A DNA stretch of 64,000 nt from contig MKTB01000021.1 in assembly GCA_001897525.1 (NCBI GenBank), positions 17,865 to 81,864 on the forward strand. Reading direction: 5' to 3'. The position numbers and the translations under genes are program-made. The first letter of the stretch is position 1, and every line of letters starts with the position of its first letter. Below the pieces are notes generated by a model. It did no database searches. It was given only the letters and a program-made list of their open reading frames with translations, and was not told the origin of the DNA. Source of the stretch: Bacteroidetes bacterium 43-16 (GTDB taxonomy: Bacteria; Bacteroidota; Bacteroidia; Chitinophagales; Chitinophagaceae). Shown piece by piece: positions 42,991 through 51,190 of the stretch.

Positions 42991-43713
42991 TTAAGGATTA
43001 GTGGACCATAAGCTGAAATCCTTTACCAGGGCACGTTGCGGCAATTTCAGGTGATCGACTACCAGTTGCGCCAGGTCTTCCGGCTGCAATACTTTCTCTT
43101 CATTGCCATCCGTAAAATTAGCGTTCATGGTCATCTCCGTAGCTATAGTGCTCGGGTTCACGGTAGACACACGAATGTTGGACTTTCTTAATTCCTGCAT
43201 CAAAGCTTCTGAAAGGTTATTTACTGCCGCTTTAGACGCACCGTAGGCACTCAGGTTGGCATTGCCTTTCAAGCCTGCTGTAGAACCGATATTGATCACA
43301 TCTCCGCTGTTTTGCGCCAGCAGGTGTGGTAAGGTCTCCATGATGGTATAGTAAGCTCCAAATACATTGGTTTTGATGACCTGTTCCCATTCCTTGATCG
43401 GGGTATCTTTAAAGCTGCCTACTTTTAAAATACCGGCATTGTTGATCAGGATATTTACGGCCTGTAATTCATCTGTGATGCTTTTGATTGCAGTTTGTAC
43501 CTGCTCATATTCGCTTACGTCTGCGGTATGAAGGGCTACTTTTATACCGGGATTGATCTTTAGCGCTGCTTCTTTTACCAGTACCAGGTCTGCTTCCGTT
43601 CTTGCGATTAAGCCTAAGTGAACGCCTTCTGCCGCCAGGGCTAAGGCCATTGATTTGCCCAGGCCTTTTCCGGCTCCTGTAATTAAGGCTGTTTTGCCTT
43701 GTAATGATTGCAT
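42991..43713 (-). CDS. SDR family 3-ketoacyl-ACP reductase-like protein
   Basis: A 240-residue classical SDR: GAGKGLGKSMA cofactor loop, NNAGI, catalytic Ser in NIGSTAG and YGASK. It resembles FabG-type reductases, but the pathway cannot be assigned: no fatty-acid synthesis genes are adjacent. It sits 3' of pepD on the minus strand with 160 bp between, which contains a REP-like hairpin. Confidence 0.85.
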   Translation of the reverse strand: MQSLQGKTALITGAGKGLGKSMALALAAEGVHLGLIARTEADLVLVKEAALKINPGIKVALHTADVSEYEQVQTAIKSITDELQAVNILINNAGILKVGSFKDTPIKEWEQVIKTNVFGAYYTIMETLPHLLAQNSGDVINIGSTAGLKGNANLSAYGASKAAVNNLSEALMQELRKSNIRVSTVNPSTIATEMTMNANFTDGNEEKVLQPEDLAQLVVDHLKLPQRALVKDFSLWSTNP

Positions 43714-43800
43714 GTTTGTTGTTTTATATGGCCCTGTTCTCTGCGGATAACAGGTATAGTGAAAATGAGAGGTGGCTTGCTGTATATCATATGGAGCTTA

Positions 43801-43833
43801 TCACATTTCGACAGGCTCAATGTGACATAGCGT
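43801..43833. repeat. REP-like dispersed hairpin (copy B, inverted)
   Basis: Stem TCACATT (43801-43807) with AATGTGA (43819-43825) closes an 11-nt loop whose complement GAGCCTGTCGA differs by one base from the loop at 20-30. The flanking ACGCTAT of copy A is also conserved (as ATAGCGT, 43827-43833). Both stems are perfect despite different sequence. It lies between the pepD and SDR genes. Confidence 0.75.
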
Positions 43834-43873
43834 ATAATGTGACATCAGGTATGCAGACACCTCTCTGCTTAAT

Positions 43874-45310
43874 TTATTTTTTAGGAATATGGGCAAGAAT
43901 GTCCTGCACAAAATCCCAGAATTTCTGAACGGAGCTGATGCTTACTCTTTCTTCAGGAGAGTGGGCTCCCTTGATGGTAGGGCCAAAGGAGATCATTTCC
44001 ATATTGGGATAATGAGCGCCTATGATACCGCATTCCAATCCTGCGTGGCAGGCCTCAACGATAGGTGCTGCACCGAATTTTTGTGTATAAAGATCTTTCA
44101 TAACACCCAGGATAGAACTGTTAGGATCAGGTTTCCAGCCCGGGTAGTCGCCGGAGGTATTTACACTTAACTCAGCCAGTTCACATACTGCCTCTATCTG
44201 CTCTGCAAGGGCAACTTTTGTAGATTCCACCGAAGAGCGGGTAAGGCATAAGATCTGCAGATCGCCTGCTTTCAGGGCTACACGCGCAAGGTTGTTAGAT
44301 GTTTCTACCAGGCCTTCAATATCCGGGCTCATCCGGTACACCCCGTTGTGGATCGCTTTAAGGGTATAAATGATCTTTGCAGAATCCTCTTGTGATAATG
44401 CCTGAGCTGTTGTATCAGCAGCAGACAGTTCTATGCTTAAGCCCGGCTCCAGGGAAGCGAACTCTTGCATGATCTCTGTCTTCAGGCTATCAAAATTAGC
44501 CTGGAAGGCTTCAAAATTGCCGCAATAGAAATGCGCCTGTGCTTCTCTCGGGATAGCATTGCGCAATCCGCCGCCATCAATTTCAATCAACTGGATATCG
44601 TCCACATCCAGGTACAAAAATCTGCCCAGGATCACATTGGCATTGCCCAATCCTTTATGGATGTCCATACCGGAGTGGCCGCCATTCAGGCCTTTGATCA
44701 CGATCTTCGCCGCTTCTCCTATACCTTCTTCTAATTCGTAAGTCTGAGTGGCCGTAACGTCAACGCCACCTGCACAACCTATGCTGAATGCATCATCTTC
44801 TTCAGTATCCAGGTTCAATAAAATATCGCCCTGTAGCTGGCCTGGCTGTAAGCCTAAAGCCCCGGTCATGCCCGTTTCTTCATCTATCGTGAACAGCGCT
44901 TCCAGCGCCGGGTGCGGTATGTCCTTCGATTCCAGGATGCTCATGATCGTGGCTACGCCAATACCATTATCTGCACCCAGGGTAGTACCTGCTGCTTTTA
45001 CCCAATCCCCTTCGATTTTCATGATGATGCCCTGGGTTTCAAAATCGAAAACAGTATCCCCGTTCTTTTGACAAACCATGTCCAGGTGCGATTGCAGGAT
45101 CACCGGCTTACGGTCTTCCATGCCCGGAGTGGCCGGTTTTTTGATGATAACATTACCAACAGCATCCACTGTAGTGTCCAGCCCGAGTGATTTACCGAAA
45201 GCGGCTGCAAATTCGATCACGCGTTCTTCTTTCTTGGAAGGGCGTGGTACGGCATTCAATTTGGAAAAATTCTTCCAGATAACCTGAGGTTCTATATTAG
45301 TTAAAGGCAT
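43874..45310 (-). CDS. pepD: aminoacyl-histidine dipeptidase (cytosolic nonspecific dipeptidase, M20)
   Basis: A 478-residue M20 metallopeptidase that cleaves Xaa-His and other dipeptides in the cytoplasm. Metal ligands are in LQSHLDMVCQKN (H-x-D), LGADNGIG, TIDEETGMTG (general-base Glu pair) and LNGGHSGMD. I place the start at ATG 45310 (MPLTNIEPQ): the longer frame would start upstream of the predicted transcription start at about 45330. Confidence 0.93.
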   Translation of the reverse strand: MPLTNIEPQVIWKNFSKLNAVPRPSKKEERVIEFAAAFGKSLGLDTTVDAVGNVIIKKPATPGMEDRKPVILQSHLDMVCQKNGDTVFDFETQGIIMKIEGDWVKAAGTTLGADNGIGVATIMSILESKDIPHPALEALFTIDEETGMTGALGLQPGQLQGDILLNLDTEEDDAFSIGCAGGVDVTATQTYELEEGIGEAAKIVIKGLNGGHSGMDIHKGLGNANVILGRFLYLDVDDIQLIEIDGGGLRNAIPREAQAHFYCGNFEAFQANFDSLKTEIMQEFASLEPGLSIELSAADTTAQALSQEDSAKIIYTLKAIHNGVYRMSPDIEGLVETSNNLARVALKAGDLQILCLTRSSVESTKVALAEQIEAVCELAELSVNTSGDYPGWKPDPNSSILGVMKDLYTQKFGAAPIVEACHAGLECGIIGAHYPNMEMISFGPTIKGAHSPEERVSISSVQKFWDFVQDILAHIPKK

Positions 45311-45336
45311 AATAAAATTGGGTGATTTAATGAGAC

Positions 45337-45364
45337 CAAAGGTAGTATAAACGGGATAAATCAA
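45337..45364 (-). promoter_or_regulatory. pepD promoter
   Basis: Minus-strand TTG (45362-45364), 17 bp, TACCTTTG (45337-45344). The predicted start near 45330 gives a 20-nt leader and supports the shorter pepD start. Confidence 0.65.
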
Positions 45365-45501
45365 ATGGTTAATTAATTGTTCAAAACAGGCGCTTACCGG
45401 TGCAATATGTGCGGTTGATGCGCTTCAAATCGGGGGTTGCCTGTTAAGTTTGGGGAATTTTGAGTTATTTTCGTCTTTCATAAAGACCAATACTTTTTCC
45501 T

Positions 45502-46821
45502 GTGCAAATAGACGCGGTTACCCTCAAAGATTTATCGGTATTCAATGGTGAGCAGAATGTTTTTGACTTAATAGACCGGACAAGCTCTCACCTGGGCGCT
45601 GCGCGCCTGAAACAATATTTACAAAGCCCGTCGCAAAGCTTTGAACGCTTGATGGATATCCAGGATGCGGTAAAATACTGGACCCGCCACGAGGCGGAGT
45701 GGGAATCTTCTATTTCCAATGGCACACTGGTGATGTTGAAAGAGTTTTTTGAATCCTCTGATGGGCTGCATTACAAGCCCAGCTCCTGGATGTTTGCCGT
45801 AGATGCTGCATTGCAGCGTATGTTCAATAAGAATGCCTATTCGCTGTTGCAGTTCTCTGTTTTTCACCTGATCGACCTGGTAAAGGGCCTGAAAAAGATC
45901 GTAGATATAGAAGATGCAGATACGCCAGGATTGGTGCAGGAGGCCAGGGAGGTATTTCAGCACTTCCTGGAGCAGAAAGCCAGCCGGGAGCTGCTGGGCT
46001 TAGACCGCCAGTCCTCTTTAAGGGCATTGATGCATGGCGGTTACCAGGCAAGGAGACAGCTCAAGAAATTTATCAGCACCTTGTTTGAGCAATTTGCCAA
46101 TATGGATTGCTGGCACAGCATGGCCAAAGCCGGGAAACAACTGGGCTTTACCATGCCCACAATAAACCGTGATGAGCAGGTCACTTTATCGGCACAAGGC
46201 CTTTTTCACCCATTACTTTCCTATGCAGTGCCTTATGATATTGAACTGGGCAAGGATAAGCATATGCTTTTCCTGACCGGGGCCAATATGTCCGGGAAAA
46301 GTACCTTGCTGCGCAGCCTGGGCCTGAGTGCTCTGCTGGCCCATATTGGTATGGCCGTGCCGGCACAGGCTTATACCATCAGTTTCCTGGAAGGGATCAT
46401 TACCAATATGCAGGTAGAGGACAATATCTTTAAAGGAGAAAGCTACTTCTTTGCCGAGGTGCAAAGGATGAAGATCACGGCACAGAAAATCCAGCACAGC
46501 ACAAGGCACCTGGTATTGATGGACGAGCTGTTTAAAGGTACTAATGTGCATGATGCCTATGAGTGCAGCAAAGCCGTGATCCAGCACCTGATCCAGCATA
46601 AACAGAATCTCCTGGCCTTGTCTACCCACCTGTATGAATTATATGATGAGCTTAAGAATGAGACCGGGATTGCCTTCCGGTACTGTAATACCAATATTGA
46701 CCCGGCAGGGAACTACTCTTTTACTTACGAATTAAAAGAAGGGGTATCCAATGATAAAATAGGCTTCCTGGTTTTGCAGCATGAGGGCATCTTAGAAATT
46801 TTAAAACGCGGCAATACGTAA
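45502..46821 (+). CDS. short MutS-family ATPase (MutS-related)
   Basis: A 439-residue MutS-family protein with only the lever/core-like helical region (residues 1-240) and the ATPase domain. Walker A is GANMSGKST (260-268), Walker B is LVLMDELFKGTN, and the ABC signature-like segment follows at FFAEVQRM. Mismatch-recognition domain I and the connector are absent, so it is not canonical MutS. The start codon is GTG at 45502. Role in recombination or repair is uncertain. Confidence 0.87.
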   Translation: MQIDAVTLKDLSVFNGEQNVFDLIDRTSSHLGAARLKQYLQSPSQSFERLMDIQDAVKYWTRHEAEWESSISNGTLVMLKEFFESSDGLHYKPSSWMFAVDAALQRMFNKNAYSLLQFSVFHLIDLVKGLKKIVDIEDADTPGLVQEAREVFQHFLEQKASRELLGLDRQSSLRALMHGGYQARRQLKKFISTLFEQFANMDCWHSMAKAGKQLGFTMPTINRDEQVTLSAQGLFHPLLSYAVPYDIELGKDKHMLFLTGANMSGKSTLLRSLGLSALLAHIGMAVPAQAYTISFLEGIITNMQVEDNIFKGESYFFAEVQRMKITAQKIQHSTRHLVLMDELFKGTNVHDAYECSKAVIQHLIQHKQNLLALSTHLYELYDELKNETGIAFRYCNTNIDPAGNYSFTYELKEGVSNDKIGFLVLQHEGILEILKRGNT

Positions 46822-46836
46822 TTCATTTATAAAACT

Positions 46837-46844
46837 TACTTTTG
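46837..46844 (+). promoter_or_regulatory. -7 element TACTTTTG for hpt
   Basis: A TAnnTTTG match 24 bp before the start codon. Confidence 0.4.
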
Positions 46845-46867
46845 CCCTACAATAATCCCCGATAATA

Positions 46868-47404
46868 ATGGAGTCAATAGTAGTGCACGGTAAGACATTT
46901 GTACCTTATATTTCCGATGAGGAAATCCAGGCTAAATGTTTTGAAATAGCGGTAAAGATCAATAATGATTATAAAGGCGAAAAGCCTTTGTTCATCGCGA
47001 TACTGAACGGCTCTTTCTTATTTGCAGCAGATATGTTTCGTCATATCGACCTGGAAGCAGAAATATCGTTCATTAAACTGGTATCCTATAAAGGAACGAC
47101 CTCTACGGGTAATGTGGTAACGGCCATAGGCCTGGACGAGCGCGTGAAAGACCGCCATGTCATTATCATTGAAGATATCTTAGATACAGGAAGAACTTTG
47201 TACCAGTTCTTACCTGAATTGTACAACCAAAACCCTAAATCGCTGAAAATAGCGACCCTGCTGACCAAGCCTACTGCGCGTTTGTTTGATGTACAACCAG
47301 ATTATCTTGGTTTTGAGATCCCGGACAAGTTTGTTTTGGGTTATGGACTGGATTATGACGGGTTAGGCAGGAACATTCCCAGTATCTATCAATTGGAAGA
47401 ATAA
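46868..47404 (+). CDS. hpt: hypoxanthine phosphoribosyltransferase
   Basis: A 178-residue purine salvage enzyme converting hypoxanthine or guanine plus PRPP to IMP or GMP. The PRPP-binding loop is VIIIEDILDTGRTL (residues ~97-110), and the flexible loop SYKGTTSTG and C-terminal KFVLGYGLDYDG (purine-binding) are present. Monocistronic or weakly linked with gcvH, 78 bp downstream. Confidence 0.95.
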   Translation: MESIVVHGKTFVPYISDEEIQAKCFEIAVKINNDYKGEKPLFIAILNGSFLFAADMFRHIDLEAEISFIKLVSYKGTTSTGNVVTAIGLDERVKDRHVIIIEDILDTGRTLYQFLPELYNQNPKSLKIATLLTKPTARLFDVQPDYLGFEIPDKFVLGYGLDYDGLGRNIPSIYQLEE

Positions 47405-47482
47405 TTAATATTTGAAAAATCTGAACTTCAATCCAATAATATTATTAATTTCACACACAGTAAATATAAAAACAAAAGTATT

Positions 47483-47860
47483 ATGAGCGTTCCAGCAAAT
47501 TTAAAGTACACCAAAGAGCATGAGTGGGTAGCTTTAGAAGGTGATATAGCCACCATTGGTATCACAGATTTCGCACAGAAAGAATTGGGTGATATCGTAT
47601 TTGTTGAAGTAGAAACAGTTGGTCAACAATTAGGTGCTAACGAAGTTTTCGGTACGGTAGAAGCGGTGAAAACGGTTTCTGATCTGTATTTGCCGGTTGC
47701 TGGTACCGTGTTGGAATTGAATGCAGCCCTGGCTTCTGAGCCGGAGTCGGTAAACAATGATCCTTACGGAAACGGCTGGATGATCAAATTAAAAGTAGAC
47801 AATCCGGAAGACGTTGCAGCATTATTGGATGCAGAAGCATACCAGTCTGTGATCGGATAA
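47483..47860 (+). CDS. gcvH: glycine cleavage system H protein
   Basis: A 125-residue lipoyl carrier of the glycine cleavage complex, shuttling the methylamine group. The lipoylation site is the lysine in VEAVKTVSDLYLPVAG (near residue 63). Canonical N-terminus PANLKYTKEHEWV. The gcvP and gcvT genes are not in the window. Confidence 0.97.
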   Translation: MSVPANLKYTKEHEWVALEGDIATIGITDFAQKELGDIVFVEVETVGQQLGANEVFGTVEAVKTVSDLYLPVAGTVLELNAALASEPESVNNDPYGNGWMIKLKVDNPEDVAALLDAEAYQSVIG

Positions 47861-47875
47861 TTGTAAAATATCTTT

Positions 47876-48286
47876 ATGTTGACCATCTTTAATTGGTTCA
47901 GAAAGCATAAAAAAGTTGCAGCCTTTTGTTTCTATACATGGGCTGCAATTATTTTTGGTGCCTGCCTCATGCCCGGAAAGGATGTGCCCAGCCTTTCTAT
48001 ATTTCAGTATGACAAGCTGATCCACTTCGGCATCTTCGGATTGCTGGCCTTTCTTTTCCTGTTCTTGTTCCGCAATCCAGCTTTGATGCAAGCCGGAGTA
48101 ATCGTTTTCCTTTCCTGCACCGCTTATGGTTATTTCGTAGAAATACTGCAGGGGAGCGGTATCACCGCAGGGCGCAGCTTTGACCATTACGATGCCCTTG
48201 CCGATGCGGTGGGCGCGGCTTTGGGCGTGACTATATTCTTTGTATTAAAATATTTCGGAGACCGGAAACTGCGCAAAAAAACTTAA
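47876..48286 (+). CDS. VanZ-like family membrane protein
   Basis: A 136-residue membrane protein with four predicted hydrophobic segments and the VanZ-like pattern FGACLMPGKDVPSLSIFQYDKLIHFGIFGLLAF...YGYFVEILQG...RSFDHYDALADAVGAALG. VanZ-like domains are linked to teicoplanin resistance in Gram-positives, but the function in Bacteroidota is unknown. It starts 15 bp after gcvH, an arrangement common in this phylum. Confidence 0.85.
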   Translation: MLTIFNWFRKHKKVAAFCFYTWAAIIFGACLMPGKDVPSLSIFQYDKLIHFGIFGLLAFLFLFLFRNPALMQAGVIVFLSCTAYGYFVEILQGSGITAGRSFDHYDALADAVGAALGVTIFFVLKYFGDRKLRKKT

Positions 48287-48301
48287 GAACTGATCTGCTC
48301 A

Positions 48302-48538
48302 TTACAGCAACATCATCAGTAAGGGCATTACCATCGCATTGAGGACGAATAAGCCGGTATATTCAGCTTTCCGGGTCCTGGAAAGTACCAGCGCTGCCAG
48401 GAAATTAGCTATAGCGGCATAAACACAAAGAATGATTGCTTCGAAGCATTTTTCTTCCAATTCAGCTTGCAGTATTGTATGGATGAGTACCAGGTCTATA
48501 AGCACTAAAATACAGAAAAACAGGGTTTTTCGCTTCAT
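48302..48538 (-). CDS. small membrane protein, unknown
   Basis: A 78-residue, three-segment hydrophobic protein (KTLFFCILVLIDLVLIHTIL; AIILCVYAAIANFLAALVL; GLFVLNAMVMPLLMMLL). Family not recognised. It starts one base after the phosphodiester glycosidase stop, so the two are probably co-translated. Confidence 0.6.
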   Translation of the reverse strand: MKRKTLFFCILVLIDLVLIHTILQAELEEKCFEAIILCVYAAIANFLAALVLSRTRKAEYTGLFVLNAMVMPLLMMLL

Positions 48539-48539
48539 T

Positions 48540-49301
48540 TTATAAGGCTTTGCTCACAGCAATAATCACCCCGAAATTGCCTCCTTTATAAGCATAAGAC
48601 TGCTCCGGCAGGTAAGTCTGGCTGATGGCACCATCCAGGTAGAGCGCATATTTACAGCCTTTTTCTTTGAAGAACAGTGCGAAGTCGTAGAAATTGATCA
48701 GTCCGCGCGACATCATAAAAATACAATCTCCATTGGGCAGGATACCCACGCCGTTACGGATATTTACATTTTCAGATCCCTTATTTAAAGTAGGATTGAT
48801 GACTCCATCGACCAGGACCATAGGGCCGGATTGTGTCGCGAACTTTACCCCTGCAGCCTTGAATGTTTCTCTTGTGGTAATATGGGCAGTGCCTTTATCA
48901 GTAATGTAGAATACACCATTAGGCTTCATGTAAAAGTTGCCGCGGCCATTTGCTTTATTCAGCTTCCTAAGTGTTTTGCCCTGCTCTATATATAGGCCCA
49001 GGGGACTATTATCCTCCATATACATCCCTCCGTTCATCGCAAAAACCAATTGCTGTTTTTGCTTTACCGAAAGCCATTGGTCCAGGGAATCAAAATTCCG
49101 GAATATATGCCCGTCCTCTGCTTTCCAGAACAATTGTACCACTGCCGGTTTGCAGGTAAATACCAGGAACCGCTCATCCGCTGCAACAGTAATTTGTGGA
49201 ACGGGCGCGGCTTTTGCTGCATCAGCAAGCTTGGGTGGAGTACCTGTATTATGGCATCCAGATACAATAGTCATTAAAAAAATGAGCCACAAATTTTTCA
49301 T
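48540..49301 (-). CDS. phosphodiester glycosidase family lipoprotein (NAGPA-like)
   Basis: A 253-residue lipoprotein (lipobox V-S-G-C, Cys16). The NAGPA (uncovering-enzyme) domain is recognised from FAMNGGMYMEDNSPLGLYIEQG, GNFYMKPNGVFYI, ATQSGPMLV-like (ATQSGPMVLVDG), RNGVGILPNGD and ALYLDGAISQ. Such enzymes remove GlcNAc from GlcNAc-phospho diesters; the bacterial substrate is unknown, possibly phosphoglycan decorations. It is first of a two-gene minus unit. Confidence 0.87.
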   Translation of the reverse strand: MKNLWLIFLMTIVSGCHNTGTPPKLADAAKAAPVPQITVAADERFLVFTCKPAVVQLFWKAEDGHIFRNFDSLDQWLSVKQKQQLVFAMNGGMYMEDNSPLGLYIEQGKTLRKLNKANGRGNFYMKPNGVFYITDKGTAHITTRETFKAAGVKFATQSGPMVLVDGVINPTLNKGSENVNIRNGVGILPNGDCIFMMSRGLINFYDFALFFKEKGCKYALYLDGAISQTYLPEQSYAYKGGNFGVIIAVSKAL

Positions 49302-49413
49302 CTTTTAAGTGCTTGTATTCATTAAAGAGATGGATTCGCTGTCTGGTAGTGTTGATGCAGATAGGTAGGGCGGGGAACGAATAAGGCCGTTTAGTGATTT
49401 ATCAAATTAAGAG

Positions 49414-49549
49414 GGTGTCTAAAAAGTACTATTTCGTAATCTCGACTGTAGCATAGCGGAATGGAGCAATCTAAACGTCAAGTATTTATACTTGTGAGAT
49501 TGCTCGACTTCATTATATTTCGCTCGAAATGACGCGCTTTTTAGACACC
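49414..49549. mobile_element. 136-bp MITE-like inverted-repeat element
   Basis: Perfect 13-bp terminal inverted repeats (GGTGTCTAAAAAG at 49414-49426, its complement at 49537-49549) enclose a non-coding centre. An inner hairpin is formed by GCAATCT...CAAGTAT and TATACTTG...AGATTGC. The right half, read on the minus strand, contains GTCATTTCGAGCG and GTCGAGCAATCTC, typical of short dispersed repeats. No target-site duplication is obvious. Not coding. Confidence 0.65.
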
Positions 49550-49573
49550 GTCTTTTGAAGAGCCTTTACAGGC

Positions 49574-50917
49574 TTAGTTTTGTATGAACTGTTGTTTGAC
49601 GATCTCAGGCTTGGCTTTCTTACCTTTAATACGCGCTTCTTTGATCAGCGTATAGGTATGGGCCGCTTTTGTTTTCCTGATGCCGACAAAAGTATGATAG
49701 TCTTTAGAGTCAATGATACCGATGTCTTCTTTTTTGAGTTCCCCTACATTGGATAGAAAGCCGACCACATCAATCTTGTTGACTTTGTCTTTCTTGCCTA
49801 ATGGAATGTACAAGGTTACCCATTTTGGTTTTTCCGGAAGCTCAAAAGGTGGTTCCAGTTTTATTTCAGGGATCTCTTCTTTCGTTAAATAGTCCGGCAT
49901 GCGTTCATCCGGTCCTATCAGCAGGATCGCCGTACCGCTGGCTTCCATCCTTGCCGTACGCCCGTTACGGTGCGTATAAGCATCTTCAGATGTAGGTAAG
50001 TGGTAGTGGATGATATACCTGATGTGCGGAATATCCAGTCCGCGGGCGGCCAGGTCGGTAGTGACCAGGATAAAAGTACTGCCGTTCCTGAATTTGCTGA
50101 GTGCGGCATCACGCTCTCGCTGCTCCATAGCACCATGATAATATTCATTGGTGATTCCTCTTTGCCAGAGGTGATAGCTCAGTCGCTCTACAGACTCCCT
50201 GTGGTTACAGAAAATGATCATGGGCCTTGCGCCTAACTGGCAGACCAGGTCTACCATGCTTTGTGCCTTATCCTTGTCCGAGCTTTTTACCTGTTGAATG
50301 CTTAAGGTTTCCGGTTTGTTGTCATCAGTAATATAGCTGAGTACTTCCGGCTCTTCCAAGCCTATAAATTCAGGAACAGATACTGCTGCAGTTGCAGAGG
50401 TCAGCATACGTCTTTCAACATTAGGCAGATTGTCGGTAATGAACTGTATTTCTTCCTGGAAGCCAAGTTCCAGGGTTTTGTCAAATTCATCGAATACCAG
50501 GTAACGGATACCTGTGGTGTCGAAATTCTTCCTGCGGATATGATCGCCCAGGCGACCCGGGGTGCCTACAATAATATAAGGGGCTTCTACCAGCTCATTC
50601 TCTTCAATCTCTCTTTTATGGCCACCGTAGCAACAGGTTATTTTCAATCCGGTACGCATAGATTTAAATACCTTTTCTATTTGCATCGCCAATTCCCGGG
50701 AAGGCACTACGATCAGGGCCTGGGTAGATTTAACGGTGGTATCTAAATTTTTTAAAACAGGAATTAAGAAAGCAAGGGTCTTTCCGGAACCGGTTGCCGA
50801 AAGAAGTTTTACATTTTTATGTTGTTCGGCAGCTTCAATGGCCTCTTGCTGCATTTGGTTTAATGACTCAAACCCAAGTACTGTAAGTAGGTCAGATATA
50901 TTGAAAGAAAAACTCAT
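49574..50917 (-). CDS. DEAD-box RNA helicase with DbpA-like C-terminal domain
   Basis: A 447-residue ATP-dependent RNA helicase. Motif I ATGSGKT (41-47), Ia PSREL, Ib TPGR, motif II variant DEFD (instead of DEAD), motif III SAT and motif VI HRNGRTAR are present. Residues ~375-445 form a DbpA-type RNA-binding domain (VTLYIPLGKKDKVNKIDVVGFL). The DbpA domain suggests a role in ribosome assembly. Confidence 0.92.
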   Translation of the reverse strand: MSFSFNISDLLTVLGFESLNQMQQEAIEAAEQHKNVKLLSATGSGKTLAFLIPVLKNLDTTVKSTQALIVVPSRELAMQIEKVFKSMRTGLKITCCYGGHKREIEENELVEAPYIIVGTPGRLGDHIRRKNFDTTGIRYLVFDEFDKTLELGFQEEIQFITDNLPNVERRMLTSATAAVSVPEFIGLEEPEVLSYITDDNKPETLSIQQVKSSDKDKAQSMVDLVCQLGARPMIIFCNHRESVERLSYHLWQRGITNEYYHGAMEQRERDAALSKFRNGSTFILVTTDLAARGLDIPHIRYIIHYHLPTSEDAYTHRNGRTARMEASGTAILLIGPDERMPDYLTKEEIPEIKLEPPFELPEKPKWVTLYIPLGKKDKVNKIDVVGFLSNVGELKKEDIGIIDSKDYHTFVGIRKTKAAHTYTLIKEARIKGKKAKPEIVKQQFIQN

Positions 50918-50938
50918 GATTGCTTTTTAATGTGTATG

Positions 50939-50946
50939 CAAAGCTA
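50939..50946 (-). promoter_or_regulatory. -7 element TAGCTTTG for the helicase gene
   Basis: A TAnnTTTG match on the minus strand 22 bp before the start codon. No TTG partner seen. Confidence 0.4.
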
Positions 50947-51097
50947 ATACTTACTCGCTAGGTTCATCAGATTTATTTTCGTCCTTTTTATTTTGCATCA
51001 CCTCTATACCTGCTGAAATGCCTTGTTCCTGCACGATAAGCACACCTCAATAAATACTTTTAGCTCAGGCATTTGATGCCCCGGCTTATATGACAAT

Positions 51098-51131
51098 GGT
51101 CTTTCAAGCCTTGACAGAGGCTCAAAGACCA
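51098..51131. repeat. hairpin related to the REP-like family
   Basis: Stem TGGTCTTT (51098-51105) with AAAGACCA (51124-51131) encloses a 19-nt loop containing, on the minus strand, GAGCCTCTGTCA and AGGCTTG. It resembles the GAGCCTGTCGA loop of the other copies but with an extended loop. It lies 60 bp past the metallophosphoesterase stop. Confidence 0.45.
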
Positions 51132-51190
51132 CTGAAACAACAGGGATAGATCGTTACTGTTCCATACCTGTATGCCAGGCAAACCTGGTT

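Noticed and set aside
45311-45364. Longer pepD start (TTG region at 45364)
   Set aside because: The start would lie within the -33 element of the predicted promoter; ATG 45310 matches the family.
49302-49573. Insertion sequence or transposase at the MITE-like element
   Set aside because: No coding frame for a transposase is present in the interval; only the short inverted-repeat element is seen.
50951-51043. 30-codon minus-strand frame (GTG start) ending KKDENKSDEPSE upstream of the helicase
   Set aside because: The charged ending resembles a protein C-terminus and could be a gene remnant, but it is too short to support and overlaps the helicase promoter element.
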